A stretch of DNA of 64,000 bases, from contig NZ_AP027370.1 in assembly GCF_030296055.1 (NCBI RefSeq), forward strand, positions 744,001-808,000, written 5' to 3'. The stretch comes from Hydrogenimonas cancrithermarum. GTDB lineage: Bacteria > Campylobacterota > Campylobacteria > Campylobacterales > Hydrogenimonadaceae. A program made the translations under genes and the position numbers. The notes beneath the pieces were generated by a model. That model made no database searches, was not told the origin of the DNA, and was given only the letters and a program-made list of their open reading frames with translations. This document shows, piece after piece, positions 1 through 9,769 of the stretch. Every line of letters begins with the position of its first letter. The first letter of the stretch is position 1.

Positions 1-1350
1 GCCTTCGAGCATTTCGGCACCGATCATCCCGTTCGTCGAGAGAACGACATCGGCACCGCCGATAATATCGCGGATAATGGAGGTTTCGAGTTCGCGGATG
101 GCAGCGTAAAAACGCTCGACCTTCTCATCCTCTTTGATCCACTGTGCCATCGACTGGATCGTTTTCACATCGACGCCACGGTACGCTCTTCCGGTCGCGG
201 CCAATGTCTTGACACGCTCTTTCGACATTCCCCGCAGGCGTGCCTGCGTCGGCTTGCTGTACCGGTTACGTACTTCGACCAGTTTCTGGGCATCTTCGAG
301 CATCGCTTTGACTTTCTGTGTCCGTGGGTCGGCCTCGATACGCGAAAAGAGTGCATACTTCTCGAGCTTCTCGCCGACACGGGCCGGATGGCCGATACGC
401 ACGAGATCGATGCCCTCTTTTTCCGCCAGTTTTTCGAGCATGTTGTCGACCGCCACGTTCGAATCCGCCGCTGCGAGCACCTTTTTCCCGGCTTTGACGA
501 ACTGTACGACCGCTTCGACGACCGCCGTCGTCTTTCCGGTCCCGGGTGGTCCGTGAATGAGTGCGATCTCTTTGGCGCCAAGCGCCTTTGCGACAGCGAC
601 ATGCTGTTTCTCGTTCAATCGCTCGTTCTGCGAATCGAAAGAGACGATTTTCGCCGGTTTTGCAACTGCCAGTCCCAGCACGATATCGCGAAGCTGCGAA
701 AAGGGAGACTCGATGTGGCGTATTCTCTCCAGATTGTTTTCCATCCGCTTGAATGTCACGTCGTTGACGAAAAGATCGAGTCTGACACCCTCCTTCACCC
801 ATGGCGGCGGTTTCTGCGAAAATGCAACCTCCACGAAGTTTTTCGCCACATGCATCACCGTGGCCGTGAGATCGCTCTTGAGAGGATCACCCCGGCTGAT
901 CAGCACGATATCTCCACTGCCGATCTCCGTTTCGATGATCCGGTCACGGCTGAAACGGTAGAGATAGAGATCGAACTTCCGCCCCACACTCCGTCCCCTG
1001 AGCCCCAGAATCGCCCGTCCGTAGACTTCTCGCTCTTTCCCGCTTATGGAGCGAATCTCCCTGATCTGCGCATCCATCTCCGCACGCCGCTCGACATCGA
1101 TCAGCCCCTTGTACTCTTCGATATAGGCATGGATCGTTTTGATGCGATGCTCGAGTTCTCGGCTCGGTATCATGACTTTGGGAAGTTTGAAGTAGCTCTT
1201 CTTCGTAGGGATGTAGAGAACCCAACCGTCACCCTCGTAAATGCGGGCGATATTGGCGGGTTTGATTTTATGGCGCCGAAGTTCCCGAGAGCGCCGCCTC
1301 TCGTCCAAAGAGGCGGGAAGGATAAAAGGAAGTGGCCGCTTGGACGCCAT
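1..1350 (-). CDS. Superfamily 1 DNA/RNA helicase, IGHMBP2/UPF1-like (3' end outside window)
   Basis: The reading frame is open from 1350 to the window edge, giving 450 codons of a longer protein. About 200 residues in is a Walker A motif, GPPGTGKTTAV, followed by a long helical insertion. Before it lies an N-terminal region with conserved spacing typical of IGHMBP2-type helicases. The ATG overlaps the stop of the upstream membrane-protein gene in a TGATG, so the two are probably translationally coupled. The later helicase motifs lie outside the window. Family level is confident from the motif and the flanking sequence; substrate (DNA or RNA) is not known. Confidence 0.85.
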   Translation of the reverse strand, partial: MASKRPLPFILPASLDERRRSRELRRHKIKPANIARIYEGDGWVLYIPTKKSYFKLPKVMIPSRELEHRIKTIHAYIEEYKGLIDVERRAEMDAQIREIRSISGKEREVYGRAILGLRGRSVGRKFDLYLYRFSRDRIIETEIGSGDIVLISRGDPLKSDLTATVMHVAKNFVEVAFSQKPPPWVKEGVRLDLFVNDVTFKRMENNLERIRHIESPFSQLRDIVLGLAVAKPAKIVSFDSQNERLNEKQHVAVAKALGAKEIALIHGPPGTGKTTAVVEAVVQFVKAGKKVLAAADSNVAVDNMLEKLAEKEGIDLVRIGHPARVGEKLEKYALFSRIEADPRTQKVKAMLEDAQKLVEVRNRYSKPTQARLRGMSKERVKTLAATGRAYRGVDVKTIQSMAQWIKEDEKVERFYAAIRELETSIIRDIIGGADVVLSTNGMIGAEMLEG

Positions 1351-2234
1351 CAGTGGGTCGGAATATGGACCGGTGTCGTATTTTCCGATTCGCTCTCATG
1401 GCTCGGTGCAGCTTCCTCTGCCGGGGCGCTTTCGTGCTCTGCAGGAGCCGTTTCGTGACTTTCTTGGGCGGGGGCGGATTCTTCATGCGTCTGTGCCGGT
1501 GCACTCTCGTGTTCCGATGCGGCAGGCGTTTCATGAGTACTCTCTTGCTCCGGCGCCGCTTCGTGTTCAGGCTCAGAAGAACTCTCTTCAGACGCGGGCG
1601 CCGCGTTTTCAACTTCTGCCGGAGCGGCCTCCTGTGATTCTGCCGGTGCGGCGGCACCCTCTTCCTTCGCGGCGCACTCCTCTTTCACTTTTTTCAATTC
1701 CGCTTTCAGGTCGTCCAGATCGTACTGCATATCATCGAGTTTGTTCTGTACTTCGGTCACGGCTTTGACGTTCACACCGTACTCGTAAACCAATTCACCG
1801 CCATCTTTGCCCTGCTTGAACATGACACCGATAAAAACGACCAGAAAAACGAGGAAAAAGTCACGCGCCCAGCTCTTTTTGACGAGCATCGCCAATGCTT
1901 TGAGAAGAAAAAGGATCAGCGTCCCGTAAACGAGATAGGTACCGAGCAGTTTGTGAAACTTCAACTCCTCTTTCGCTTCCGGCGTGAGCAGCGCAAAGGC
2001 TTCCGAACCGTCCGCTTTACCTGCAAAAAAGGCACCGATATAGACGATTATCAGCAATGTAAGCAAAAAGAGCGATGTGATGCTCACAGCCGGTTTTTTC
2101 GCTTTGATGTTGACCAGTTCGATCAACAGTACGATAATAGGGATCGCGATCGCGAAATGGACGAAGATCGGGTGGACCAACAGAGGCACTTCAAACGGAA
2201 GCTGTACCGGGATATCGATGGCAGGCAGACTCAT
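1350..2234 (-). CDS. DUF2231-like integral membrane protein with Ala/Glu/Pro-rich tail
   Basis: A 294-residue protein. The first ~150 residues hold about four hydrophobic segments, and a conserved start with HPIFVHFAIAIPI is typical of DUF2231 predicted membrane proteins. A short coiled-coil segment follows (roughly residues 155-190). The last ~100 residues are a low-complexity tail rich in Ala, Glu, Pro, Ser and His. A strong ribosome-binding site (AAGGAGAT) precedes the ATG. It overlaps the helicase gene downstream by one base. The function of the family is unknown; a heme- or metal-related role is sometimes guessed, but nothing here shows it. The His/Glu-rich tail could bind metal (inference). 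Confidence 0.8.
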   Translation of the reverse strand: MSLPAIDIPVQLPFEVPLLVHPIFVHFAIAIPIIVLLIELVNIKAKKPAVSITSLFLLTLLIIVYIGAFFAGKADGSEAFALLTPEAKEELKFHKLLGTYLVYGTLILFLLKALAMLVKKSWARDFFLVFLVVFIGVMFKQGKDGGELVYEYGVNVKAVTEVQNKLDDMQYDLDDLKAELKKVKEECAAKEEGAAAPAESQEAAPAEVENAAPASEESSSEPEHEAAPEQESTHETPAASEHESAPAQTHEESAPAQESHETAPAEHESAPAEEAAPSHESESENTTPVHIPTH

Positions 2235-2269
2235 GGGATCTCCTTAATATTTTGGATTAGTAGCAAAGA

Positions 2270-5224
2270 TTATACATCATTTTCACTGTAGCGCAACTGT
2301 AACCCGGCATCGGTCATCACAAATCCCTGAATAATCACTCTCCCTTCGTGAACCATCTTGTGATGCTTCTTACATAAAGGAATCAGATTGTAGCGATGGT
2401 TTTGATGAAAATGGCCGATGCGCCCCGCTTCATCCGCTTCCGCTTGTGGGGCGATATGGTGGACCTCATCGACCGGTGCACCGCAAAGCGCACAGCTGCT
2501 CAGATAGAGCTCTTTGTTGTAGCGGCTGCGCTTCTTCTTTTTCAGCCGCTTCAATCCCCTCCCCTCATCGCCAAGCAATTCACGAATCTCGTAGGCGGTC
2601 TCGATGAAGCTCTTGTCCATATGAAGCGACTTCGCAAACTCCAGCCCATAGAGTGTGCTTCCCACGCCTGGCATCAGTTTCCTGTTGTAGACGAGAGCGT
2701 CTTTCGCTTCGTCATATTCAACCCCGAGATGTAAAAAGACAATCCCCCTCAGCTCGGTTACGGTTTTCAGTTCGGTCAGTTTGTGTAGATGCGTCGCGAC
2801 GATAAAGAGCGTATCGAGCTGATAGAGCCGTTTCACCGCACTCGCCACGATCGCCAGAGCCGATTCCGTTTCGGTTCCGTGGCTGATCTCGTCACCCAGC
2901 ACCAGTGACCCGCGACCGGCACGGTTGAAAATATTTTTGAGCTCCATCATTTCGATCGCGAAGGTGCTGAGCCCTTTGTAAAGGTTGTCTTTGCTGACGA
3001 TGCGGGTAAAGAGCTTGTCGAAAAGGTGGAAGCGCATCGAAGCCGCCGGGACAAAGAAGCCCGCCTGCGCCATGATAACCGCCATACCGACACTCTTCAT
3101 CAACGAACTCTTGCCGCTGGAGTTGATGCCATAGAGCAGGACCCCTTTGACGGGCTGACCGTCGCTCGACTGCAGCGTGACGTGGTCGTGTTCGAGCGTT
3201 TCGGGCAGATCGCCCATCAGCAGGTCATTCGGGATGTAGATACCGTTCTCTTCGCGCGATTCGATCAGCGGATGGCGAAGCCCGACAAACTCCAGCGTCT
3301 GCTCCTTTTCCGATTGTCGGCCGAGAATTTCAGGCCGGGCATAGTTGTACTGCTGCGCCGCCCGAGCCGTCGCGATCGCCACATCGAAACGTCCGACAAA
3401 TGCGATAATCTGCTCCAGCAGCTGCGCATAACGCTTTTCGAGCAGTTCCAGCGACTCGACATAACTCTGTTTTATCAACGCCACGATACGTGCCTGGTTG
3501 GCCATTATCACCTTCGAGATGTCGTCGATCAGCTTCGACGTGATCTTGACGCTGTTTTTGAGCTTTTTGTAGTTGAAGTCACGCAGAAAGTAGTGGTTGC
3601 CCTCCAGCAGCAAAAAACTCTCCATCAGATCCTTCTCGATCATCCCGAAACGGGTACGGGTGACATTCAGGAAGTACCCTTCGCTCTCGAGCCACCCGAT
3701 GCCGACATACTCCGTATCGTTCTTTTCGCCCCGTTCGAAAAAATTTTCGATATGCAGCCGCACCGCTTCCAGTTTGTCGAGCTCTTTTCTGTTCTCCTCG
3801 ACAATCTGGTCGACAAAGAGATTGATGCCGGGCTGAAAGATGTTGCTCTCGATCTGGTCGCGGCGATATTTTCCGCACTCTTCCAGCACGAAGGTCTTCT
3901 CCAGCTCCCGTGCGAAACTCTCGATCTGCACCCGCAGATCCTCTTCGACTTCGACACCCACACCTTTGGCTTCCCATACCAGCTGTTCGAGGGCTTTGAG
4001 CGAATCGTGCAAGTAGACGATCTCGAACGGATGGAGCTTGCCGAGCTTGATGCGCCGCAGAATGCGCTCGAGGTCGTATACCTCTTTGAGGGTGTTGGAG
4101 AAGTTCTGGGTATGCTCCGTCACCTTCTCGGCCAGATCGTAGCGGCGTCTCAGCTCCTTTTCGTCGCAGATCGGGTTCAAAAGCCGCTCTTTGAAGAGGC
4201 GCTTGCCGATGGCGGTGGAGGTGAGGTCGATGAGTTTGAGAAGCGTCATCTCGTCCGGGTCACGGCTGATGACGTTGAGCTGCTCGAGCGCATTGTTACC
4301 CAGATAGACGAAATGCTGCCCACCCAGGAAAACGGGACGGTTCATCTTCTCGATCAGCGCCGCGTCATGCTCGATGATGAAATCGATCAGCAGTGAGAGC
4401 GACTCCGAGGCGTAGGGGTACCGCTCGAGATCGAGATACTCGATGGGGCTCAGAAACGAGCGGATGCCGTAGACGTTGGCGAAGAGTTCGTTCTGGTAGG
4501 CGATCTTGTGGCGCGTCTTTCCGACCGTATAGCTGATGTGCCCCTCGATCTCCAGATAACGGACGATCCATTCCGAATCGATCGACGCGTCGTTGAGCGT
4601 GAGCAGCAATTCGGAAGTGTTGTAGCTCTGCAGCTGGTTGAAAATCTCGTCGAGCGCATAGGTTTTGTCCTCACGCGTTCCGTGGACTTCGTTGAGCCAC
4701 GTTTTGCCGGTGCTGACGTCAATGGCGCTGTAGCCGCAGGAGTAGATCCCTTTGTTGATGTCGACGATAAGCGAAACGATGTAGTTTTCGCTTGGCTCGA
4801 CCAGGTAGTCGAAGTTGGTTCCGGGTGAAAGGATGTTGGCGATGTAGCGCTTGACGTTCGGCGGTGCCCCCTTCTGACGCACCAGAACGATCGTATATTT
4901 TTTGCTCTGTACGAGTCGTGAGAGATAGCGGTCGAGCGAGACGGCCGGCACACCCGCCATCATGGGGTTGGCGACGGAATTTTCAAGAATCGTTTTGTTT
5001 TTGCGCGTCAGCTGGATATTGAGCAGTTCGGCGATCTCTTTTGCTTTACCGACTTTCAGCTCGTCATTGTTGACTTCATAGACTTCGAAAAAGGTGCCAA
5101 TCTCCATTAACACGACCGTATCGGAGCCGTATTTGGCTTCGAAAATCTTCTGAAGTTCAAAATAGATATCGGTCAAAAGCCGCTTTTTGTCGTTTAAAAG
5201 CTCGTTGATCGCCTCAATATGCAC
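2270..5224 (-). CDS. mutS7: MutS7-type mismatch-repair protein with C-terminal HNH endonuclease domain
   Basis: A 984-residue protein. Residues 1-120 form a MutS mismatch-recognition domain with the Phe-x-Glu motif as FFEVY (residues 45-49). Connector, lever and clamp regions follow, then a MutS ATPase with Walker [13 protein letters not shown] near residue 700 and a DE-SHGTE Walker B/signature region. The last ~80 residues are an HNH nuclease: CxxC, then HH, then N, then CxxHH. MutS plus HNH is the architecture described for the MutS7 subfamily of Epsilonproteobacteria, giant viruses and octocoral mitochondria. It would recognise mismatches and nick DNA without a separate MutL/MutH. It is monocistronic, and no mutL is seen nearby. 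Confidence 0.9.
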   Translation of the reverse strand: MHIEAINELLNDKKRLLTDIYFELQKIFEAKYGSDTVVLMEIGTFFEVYEVNNDELKVGKAKEIAELLNIQLTRKNKTILENSVANPMMAGVPAVSLDRYLSRLVQSKKYTIVLVRQKGAPPNVKRYIANILSPGTNFDYLVEPSENYIVSLIVDINKGIYSCGYSAIDVSTGKTWLNEVHGTREDKTYALDEIFNQLQSYNTSELLLTLNDASIDSEWIVRYLEIEGHISYTVGKTRHKIAYQNELFANVYGIRSFLSPIEYLDLERYPYASESLSLLIDFIIEHDAALIEKMNRPVFLGGQHFVYLGNNALEQLNVISRDPDEMTLLKLIDLTSTAIGKRLFKERLLNPICDEKELRRRYDLAEKVTEHTQNFSNTLKEVYDLERILRRIKLGKLHPFEIVYLHDSLKALEQLVWEAKGVGVEVEEDLRVQIESFARELEKTFVLEECGKYRRDQIESNIFQPGINLFVDQIVEENRKELDKLEAVRLHIENFFERGEKNDTEYVGIGWLESEGYFLNVTRTRFGMIEKDLMESFLLLEGNHYFLRDFNYKKLKNSVKITSKLIDDISKVIMANQARIVALIKQSYVESLELLEKRYAQLLEQIIAFVGRFDVAIATARAAQQYNYARPEILGRQSEKEQTLEFVGLRHPLIESREENGIYIPNDLLMGDLPETLEHDHVTLQSSDGQPVKGVLLYGINSSGKSSLMKSVGMAVIMAQAGFFVPAASMRFHLFDKLFTRIVSKDNLYKGLSTFAIEMMELKNIFNRAGRGSLVLGDEISHGTETESALAIVASAVKRLYQLDTLFIVATHLHKLTELKTVTELRGIVFLHLGVEYDEAKDALVYNRKLMPGVGSTLYGLEFAKSLHMDKSFIETAYEIRELLGDEGRGLKRLKKKKRSRYNKELYLSSCALCGAPVDEVHHIAPQAEADEAGRIGHFHQNHRYNLIPLCKKHHKMVHEGRVIIQGFVMTDAGLQLRYSENDV

Positions 5225-5302
5225 CCGTTTTTACCTTCAATTAATATGGAACGATTATATCGCATAGCGACTTTTATTTACGTTTGATTCACAAAAAAGG
5301 GC

Positions 5303-5308
5303 TATAAT
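5303..5308 (+). promoter_or_regulatory. -10 box of the ompA-family lipoprotein gene
   Basis: A perfect TATAAT lies 28 bases upstream of the ATG at 5336. An AGGAG ribosome-binding site sits at 5325-5329. There is no good -35 box at the right spacing, which is usual for Campylobacterota sigma-70 promoters. Confidence 0.7.
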
Positions 5309-5335
5309 CTTTAAAACCAAAAGCAGGAGCAATCC

Positions 5336-6052
5336 ATGAAGTTTCCAACCCAAGCGGTTTCGTTTTCGCTGGCTGCACTTTTGATCTTCGGCGGATGTGC
5401 GGCCAAAAACGGCGAAGCGCCGAACGATGCCGAGCACACCAAAGAGGGCGTTCTGATAGGCACCCTCGTCGGAGCGGCACTCGGTGCGGTGACAAGCAAA
5501 CATCATAAGGGGAAAAACGTGGCGATCGGCGCCGCGATCGGTGCCGCGGCCGGCGGAGCGATCGGCTACAGTCTCGACAAACAGGCCCAGGAGGTCGCCG
5601 ACTCGATGGATACCGACGTAAGCGCCAACGAAAAAGAGGCCGCCAAACATCGAGACATCATCGTCACTAAGCACGACAACTATGTCAAGATCACCTTCAA
5701 AAGCAAAATGATGTTCGAAACCGATGCGGCCGATCCGACACCGGAAGCGAGAGAGAAGATCGCACGCCTTGTGGATGTTTTGAAAAAATATCCGAATACC
5801 ATCGTTCAGGTCGTAGGCCATACCGACAGCCGCGGATCGTACGACTACAACCTCAAGCTGTCACAAAAACGCGCTTTCAATGTCGCCAATATGCTCAAAA
5901 ACCTTGGTGTCACCAACCAGATATACGCCAGAGGTTGTTCTTTCAGCAAGCCGCTGATGCCAAATGACTCTCCCGAAAACATGGCGATCAACCGCCGTGT
6001 CGAGATCTACCTCTATCCGAGCGAGGATAAAGTTATCGACGCCTGCCGCTGA
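5336..6052 (+). CDS. OmpA-family peptidoglycan-binding lipoprotein with glycine zipper
   Basis: A 238-residue protein. A lipoprotein signal peptide ends in LIFGGC, with Cys21 as the lipidated residue. Residues ~40-85 form a glycine-zipper segment (GTLVGAALGAV...AIGAAAGGAIGY). Residues ~115-235 are an OmpA C-terminal domain, with VVGHTDSRGS and the RRVEIYLYP end. It should sit in the outer membrane and bind peptidoglycan non-covalently (Pal/YiaD type). Its last 20 bases overlap the end of the convergent glutamate-synthase-like gene. Confidence 0.92.
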   Translation: MKFPTQAVSFSLAALLIFGGCAAKNGEAPNDAEHTKEGVLIGTLVGAALGAVTSKHHKGKNVAIGAAIGAAAGGAIGYSLDKQAQEVADSMDTDVSANEKEAAKHRDIIVTKHDNYVKITFKSKMMFETDAADPTPEAREKIARLVDVLKKYPNTIVQVVGHTDSRGSYDYNLKLSQKRAFNVANMLKNLGVTNQIYARGCSFSKPLMPNDSPENMAINRRVEIYLYPSEDKVIDACR

Positions 6053-7802
6053 GATGCAGGCGTGACCTGAAGTAATCCTCGATATCGTCATAGATGTATC
6101 CGTCCGGATCTTTATAAAAAAGATCGGATCTTTCGACCTCGTCGATCGAATGCTTGCCCATAACCGCCAAAAGGCCGACAACCCCGTCGACAAGCCTTTC
6201 GTGATAACGGGCGATATGGCGTGACTTCTGCTCGACCAGAAACGACGCACGCCTGCGCCTATCCTGTGTCGCCAACCCCACCGGGCAGTGGCGGCCGCCC
6301 GCTCCGCTGCACTCCCTGGCACGGATACACCCCGCACTCATCATAAACCCTCTGGCGATTCCTACAAGATCGGCACCAAGCGCCTTGAGCACGACGACGT
6401 CATCCGGTGTCAGCACCTTTTCACTGCCGATCAGCTTGACCTTCTCCCTGACCCCGGCATCACGCAGCGCTCTGTCGGCGATATGGATCGCCTCCTGGAT
6501 CGGCAGCCCCACCCGCATCATCGTCTCGAGCGGTGCCGCTCCGCTGCCGCCGTCGCCGCCGTCGATCGTCAGGAAATCGGGATAGGCCTGCGAGCCCGAT
6601 TCGACCCTCACCCGAATCTCCTCTACGATCGGATCGATACCCTCCCGCGACGAGATGACGAGCTTGATCCCCGCCGGCTTGCCGGAGAGTGTTTTGAGTT
6701 TCCCGAGAAAATCGAAAAGGGCAGCGACCGAATCGTAATAAGGAAAACGGTCGGGACTGAAGAGATCTTCGTGCGGCTCGACACCGCGGTAGTAAGCGAT
6801 CGCGTCGGTCACCTTCACAGCCAGCAGTTTCCCGCCCGTCTGCTTGGCCCCCTGGGCGAGCTTGATTTCACTCATCCTGCAAAAGCGCATCACTTTCTCG
6901 TAACGCACTTCGTCGAACTCCCCCTTCCCATCGCGGACCCCGTAGAGCCCGCTGCCGATCTGAAAGACGATATCCGGAAGGTCCTCCAGTACCGTTTCCG
7001 GAAAATCGGAGAGCGGACGGCTCCAGTCGACTCTGAAACAGGCCATATGCTTTCTGTCGAAAAGAAAGGTCTCGGCCTCCTTTTTCGGAAGAACGAGGGC
7101 ACGGTAGAGATCGACCGCGGCCACGTCGTTGAAAAAGAAGCCAAAGAGGTAGTAGAGACTCTTTGCGAACCACGTCCCTTCGTAATACTCGAACCACTTC
7201 TGGCCACGGGGATCGCATCGATGCGTATAGAAGAAATTGGTCGTCAGGCTCCCCTCTCCCGTATTGATGGGGAATCCGCCCAGATACGCCCCTTTCGCGA
7301 AGGCGCGTGTCGCTTCCGGCGAGATCGCACCGTCACTCATCGCGCTTCGTCCGATGATGGAGCGTGATCGAAACGGCGTTTCGCACACCTCTCCGAACGT
7401 CACCCAAAAACGGCGGTCCACCTCCTCTTCGTTCAAGACGCGCGAAGCGTTTTTCAACCCGAAAATTCCGGTCGCTATCGGCTGGCCGGGCGAGAACGAG
7501 GCAAGCAGGGCACGCCCTTCAGCCGCGTCGTAGACCCACTTCACCTTATCGAACGATTCGTAGAATTTCTCGTCACCGAAATATTGGCGCATCGGATCGC
7601 GGATCAGGTAGAAGAAGTAGCGCAACCGTCCGATCAGCGGATAGTTGATCAGCAGCTGGTTCTCCCGCTGCACGAAACGATCGTAGATCAGCACCAGCAG
7701 CGCGACGATCATCGCGACGATCGCGGCGACTTTGAGCAGAAACATCAGAAGCGGAAAGCTGAATACATCGGCCCGCCGGGTAAATTCGAGGAACTCTTCC
7801 AT
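6033..7802 (-). CDS. FMN-binding glutamate synthase-family protein, membrane-anchored
   Basis: A 589-residue protein. One transmembrane segment lies at residues ~18-42, followed by a glutamate synthase FMN/central domain. The FMN barrel shows DGGDGGSGAAP, and GCIRARECSGAGGRHCPVG near the C-terminus carries the three Cys that hold the 3Fe-4S cluster in GltB. No N-terminal glutaminase domain is present, so it is not a full GltB; the archaeal/stand-alone type is the better match. The electron donor and true substrate are unknown. It lies 23 bases after the DoxX gene on the same strand, so it may be co-transcribed with the RiPP operon upstream. Confidence 0.85.
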   Translation of the reverse strand: MEEFLEFTRRADVFSFPLLMFLLKVAAIVAMIVALLVLIYDRFVQRENQLLINYPLIGRLRYFFYLIRDPMRQYFGDEKFYESFDKVKWVYDAAEGRALLASFSPGQPIATGIFGLKNASRVLNEEEVDRRFWVTFGEVCETPFRSRSIIGRSAMSDGAISPEATRAFAKGAYLGGFPINTGEGSLTTNFFYTHRCDPRGQKWFEYYEGTWFAKSLYYLFGFFFNDVAAVDLYRALVLPKKEAETFLFDRKHMACFRVDWSRPLSDFPETVLEDLPDIVFQIGSGLYGVRDGKGEFDEVRYEKVMRFCRMSEIKLAQGAKQTGGKLLAVKVTDAIAYYRGVEPHEDLFSPDRFPYYDSVAALFDFLGKLKTLSGKPAGIKLVISSREGIDPIVEEIRVRVESGSQAYPDFLTIDGGDGGSGAAPLETMMRVGLPIQEAIHIADRALRDAGVREKVKLIGSEKVLTPDDVVVLKALGADLVGIARGFMMSAGCIRARECSGAGGRHCPVGLATQDRRRRASFLVEQKSRHIARYHERLVDGVVGLLAVMGKHSIDEVERSDLFYKDPDGYIYDDIEDYFRSRLHLSGRRR

Positions 7803-7825
7803 GTTCTATCGATCAGAAGAGACGC

Positions 7826-8269
7826 TTACGCGTCCTCTTTGAAGATCATACGGTCGAGACTGAAACGCCCCGGACCGTGCGCCACAAGCGCGAAAAGCAT
7901 GATCATATAATAGAGCGGTATCTCGAAACCGTTCTCGCCTGCGGAGAAGCCATGCGGCAGATGCACTGTGAAGATCGCCACCATCATCACGACGATCAGT
8001 GGCACCGAGATGAGGCGTGTCAGGAATCCCAGTGTCAGCAAAACGACACCTGTCAGCTCCGTCGTCGCCGCCATATATGCATTGAGTGTCGGAAACGGCA
8101 TGCCCATCGAGCCGAACCATTCAGACACGGCCGAGATGTCGCTCCACTTCATCATCGCCGGTTCGTAAAACCCGTAAGCGAGAATCAGACGAAGAAAAAG
8201 GAGCGAAACACTTTTAAAATAACCCGCCGCTCTTGAAAATTCGATATATGCCTCTTTAAGTGCCATCAT
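7826..8269 (-). CDS. DoxX-family membrane protein (HvfX-like)
   Basis: A 147-residue protein with four hydrophobic segments and the DoxX pattern (LRLILAYGFYEPAMMKW, then TGVVLLTLGFLTRL). DoxX proteins often accompany DUF692-type RiPP operons, where the Haemophilus/Legionella version is called HvfX. It is the fourth gene of the operon running from 10087 down, 23 bases after the HvfC-like gene. Its biochemical role is unknown; a quinone- or redox-linked membrane role is inferred from DoxX relatives. Confidence 0.85.
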   Translation of the reverse strand: MMALKEAYIEFSRAAGYFKSVSLLFLRLILAYGFYEPAMMKWSDISAVSEWFGSMGMPFPTLNAYMAATTELTGVVLLTLGFLTRLISVPLIVVMMVAIFTVHLPHGFSAGENGFEIPLYYMIMLFALVAHGPGRFSLDRMIFKEDA

Positions 8270-8292
8270 GGCCTCCTTCGCTGTGGGTACCG

Positions 8293-8970
8293 CTATTTCG
8301 GCACCAAAACTCCAAATTTCAGGAGTCGTTTGAGTCCTTTCGCAAGAACCGCTTCGGCATCTTCGACACAGAGTCCATAGGTTTTGGACAACTGCTTTAC
8401 AATCTTCCCGAGCGGCCGCTTGCCGTCGCAGCGTTCAAGAAGATCACCCATGAAAGGTGTCAACGCCATCCATGCCACACCGCCCAAAGGGGTCTGGTAT
8501 ATGGCCACCCTGTAGCTGCCTTCTGGTTTGAAACGCCCGTACATGACGGGGTATTTCAGCTCTTCGATACGGGCACATCGGCCCAATCGATAGCGTTTCG
8601 AAAAATCGACCTTTCGGGCGCGGGGCTTTTTGCAGGGCACCATCGTCAGCGCTATCAGCGTCCACTCGAACCGGAGCAGATCCTTCAGCCACTTTCGTTT
8701 TTTCATTTTCGAAACCGCAAAGCGGCGAAACGCTTTGGGCATCTTCCACATAAAGGGGGACTCCGGCCCGCTGGCGATGAAGGCTTTGACCAGTTTTTCC
8801 CACTTTTTTTCACTCAGCTGTGCCCGAAAGAGCGGATAAGCCGCGCGGAGCGTTTCGTCGAACCGGTAGAAGATCAGCTTTTCGTAAATATCTCCATTGG
8901 TGTACGCATCCGTTTGTGCCGACCGTACCGACTTGAAGAAACGCTCCTGAATCTCTCTTTCACGCCGCAT
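8293..8970 (-). CDS. HvfC/BufC-like partner protein of the MNIO enzyme (DUF2063-related)
   Basis: A 225-residue soluble protein. The N-terminal part resembles the DUF2063 partner of DUF692 enzymes (helical segment with ERFFKSVRS, later LLRFEWTLIAL). The C-terminal ~70 residues (LLERCDGKRPLGKIVKQL) look like a PqqD/winged-helix-type peptide-binding unit, which would suit delivery of the precursor to the enzyme (inference). It overlaps the MNIO gene by 11 bases, so the two are translationally coupled. Similarity to DUF2063 is modest by eye; position in the operon is the stronger evidence. Confidence 0.75.
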   Translation of the reverse strand: MRREREIQERFFKSVRSAQTDAYTNGDIYEKLIFYRFDETLRAAYPLFRAQLSEKKWEKLVKAFIASGPESPFMWKMPKAFRRFAVSKMKKRKWLKDLLRFEWTLIALTMVPCKKPRARKVDFSKRYRLGRCARIEELKYPVMYGRFKPEGSYRVAIYQTPLGGVAWMALTPFMGDLLERCDGKRPLGKIVKQLSKTYGLCVEDAEAVLAKGLKRLLKFGVLVPK

Positions 8971-9766
8971 GGTGGATCTCCCGCATCCTCTCGAACTCTT
9001 TCATCAACGTCTCCAGCGGTGGAACGTTATTGTCGCGCTCGAGCATCACCGGGAGCCTTTTTTTCGCCATCACATACGCCATCAGATCCCACACCTCCTC
9101 TTTGACCGGCATCCCGTGCGTATCGATAAAAAGATCGTCCCGATATTCGAGATGCCCCGCGATGTGGCAGTAGGCCACACGCTCCAGATCGATCGCATCG
9201 ATGAAAGCTTTCGCGTCGAAACGGTGGTTGAAACCGTTGACGAAAACATTGTTGATGTCCAGAAGCAGCTTCGCTCCGCTACGCTCCAAAATCGCGCCGA
9301 TGAACGCCGTCTCGTCCATTGTCGACTCAAGCACCGTGTAGTAGGTGGGATTTTCGATGATGAGCGGGCGCTCGAGAATCTCTTCGATACGGGCGATCTT
9401 TTCCGTGACCGCATCGGCCATCGTCTCCGTCATCGGAAGCGGCAGAAGTTCGTAACTTTGAACACCGTCGAGCGACGTGAAGCTCAAATGCTCCGAATAG
9501 TGTTCGATGCCGTAGCGCTCCAGAAATTTTTTGAGCCGTCCAAGATGGATAAGATCGAGACTGCCGACATCGCCGAGTGAAAGGGACAATCCGTGGGCGA
9601 CGACGGGAAACGCTTCGCATATTCGCTCGAAACGTTTCGCCTCTTTCCGGTTCAGGTGCATCATATTTTCAGGCACCACCTCAAGAAAGTCGATACGCTT
9701 CGCGTACGAGGGTATCTCGTCGATGAAATCGTCCCGAAGCCCCAGTCCGCATCCTTCGACCATCAT
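8960..9766 (-). CDS. MNIO enzyme (DUF692), RiPP cysteine-modifying multinuclear iron oxidase
   Basis: A 268-residue TIM-barrel protein of the DUF692 (MNIO, BufB/HvfB/MbnB) family. Candidate metal ligands in conserved blocks are HGLSLSLG, SEHLSF, ENPTYY, DINNVFVN, and CHIAGH followed by DTHG. In characterised relatives the di- or tri-iron centre oxidises Cys in the peptide precursor to oxazolone/thioamide (MbnB) or thiooxazole (bufferin). The gene directly follows the Cys-rich precursor gene by three bases and overlaps the partner gene. It probably modifies some or all of the GKCG cysteines. Alternative starts MM are adjacent. Confidence 0.92.
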   Translation of the reverse strand: MMVEGCGLGLRDDFIDEIPSYAKRIDFLEVVPENMMHLNRKEAKRFERICEAFPVVAHGLSLSLGDVGSLDLIHLGRLKKFLERYGIEHYSEHLSFTSLDGVQSYELLPLPMTETMADAVTEKIARIEEILERPLIIENPTYYTVLESTMDETAFIGAILERSGAKLLLDINNVFVNGFNHRFDAKAFIDAIDLERVAYCHIAGHLEYRDDLFIDTHGMPVKEEVWDLMAYVMAKKRLPVMLERDNNVPPLETLMKEFERMREIHHAA

Positions 9767-9769
9767 CGT

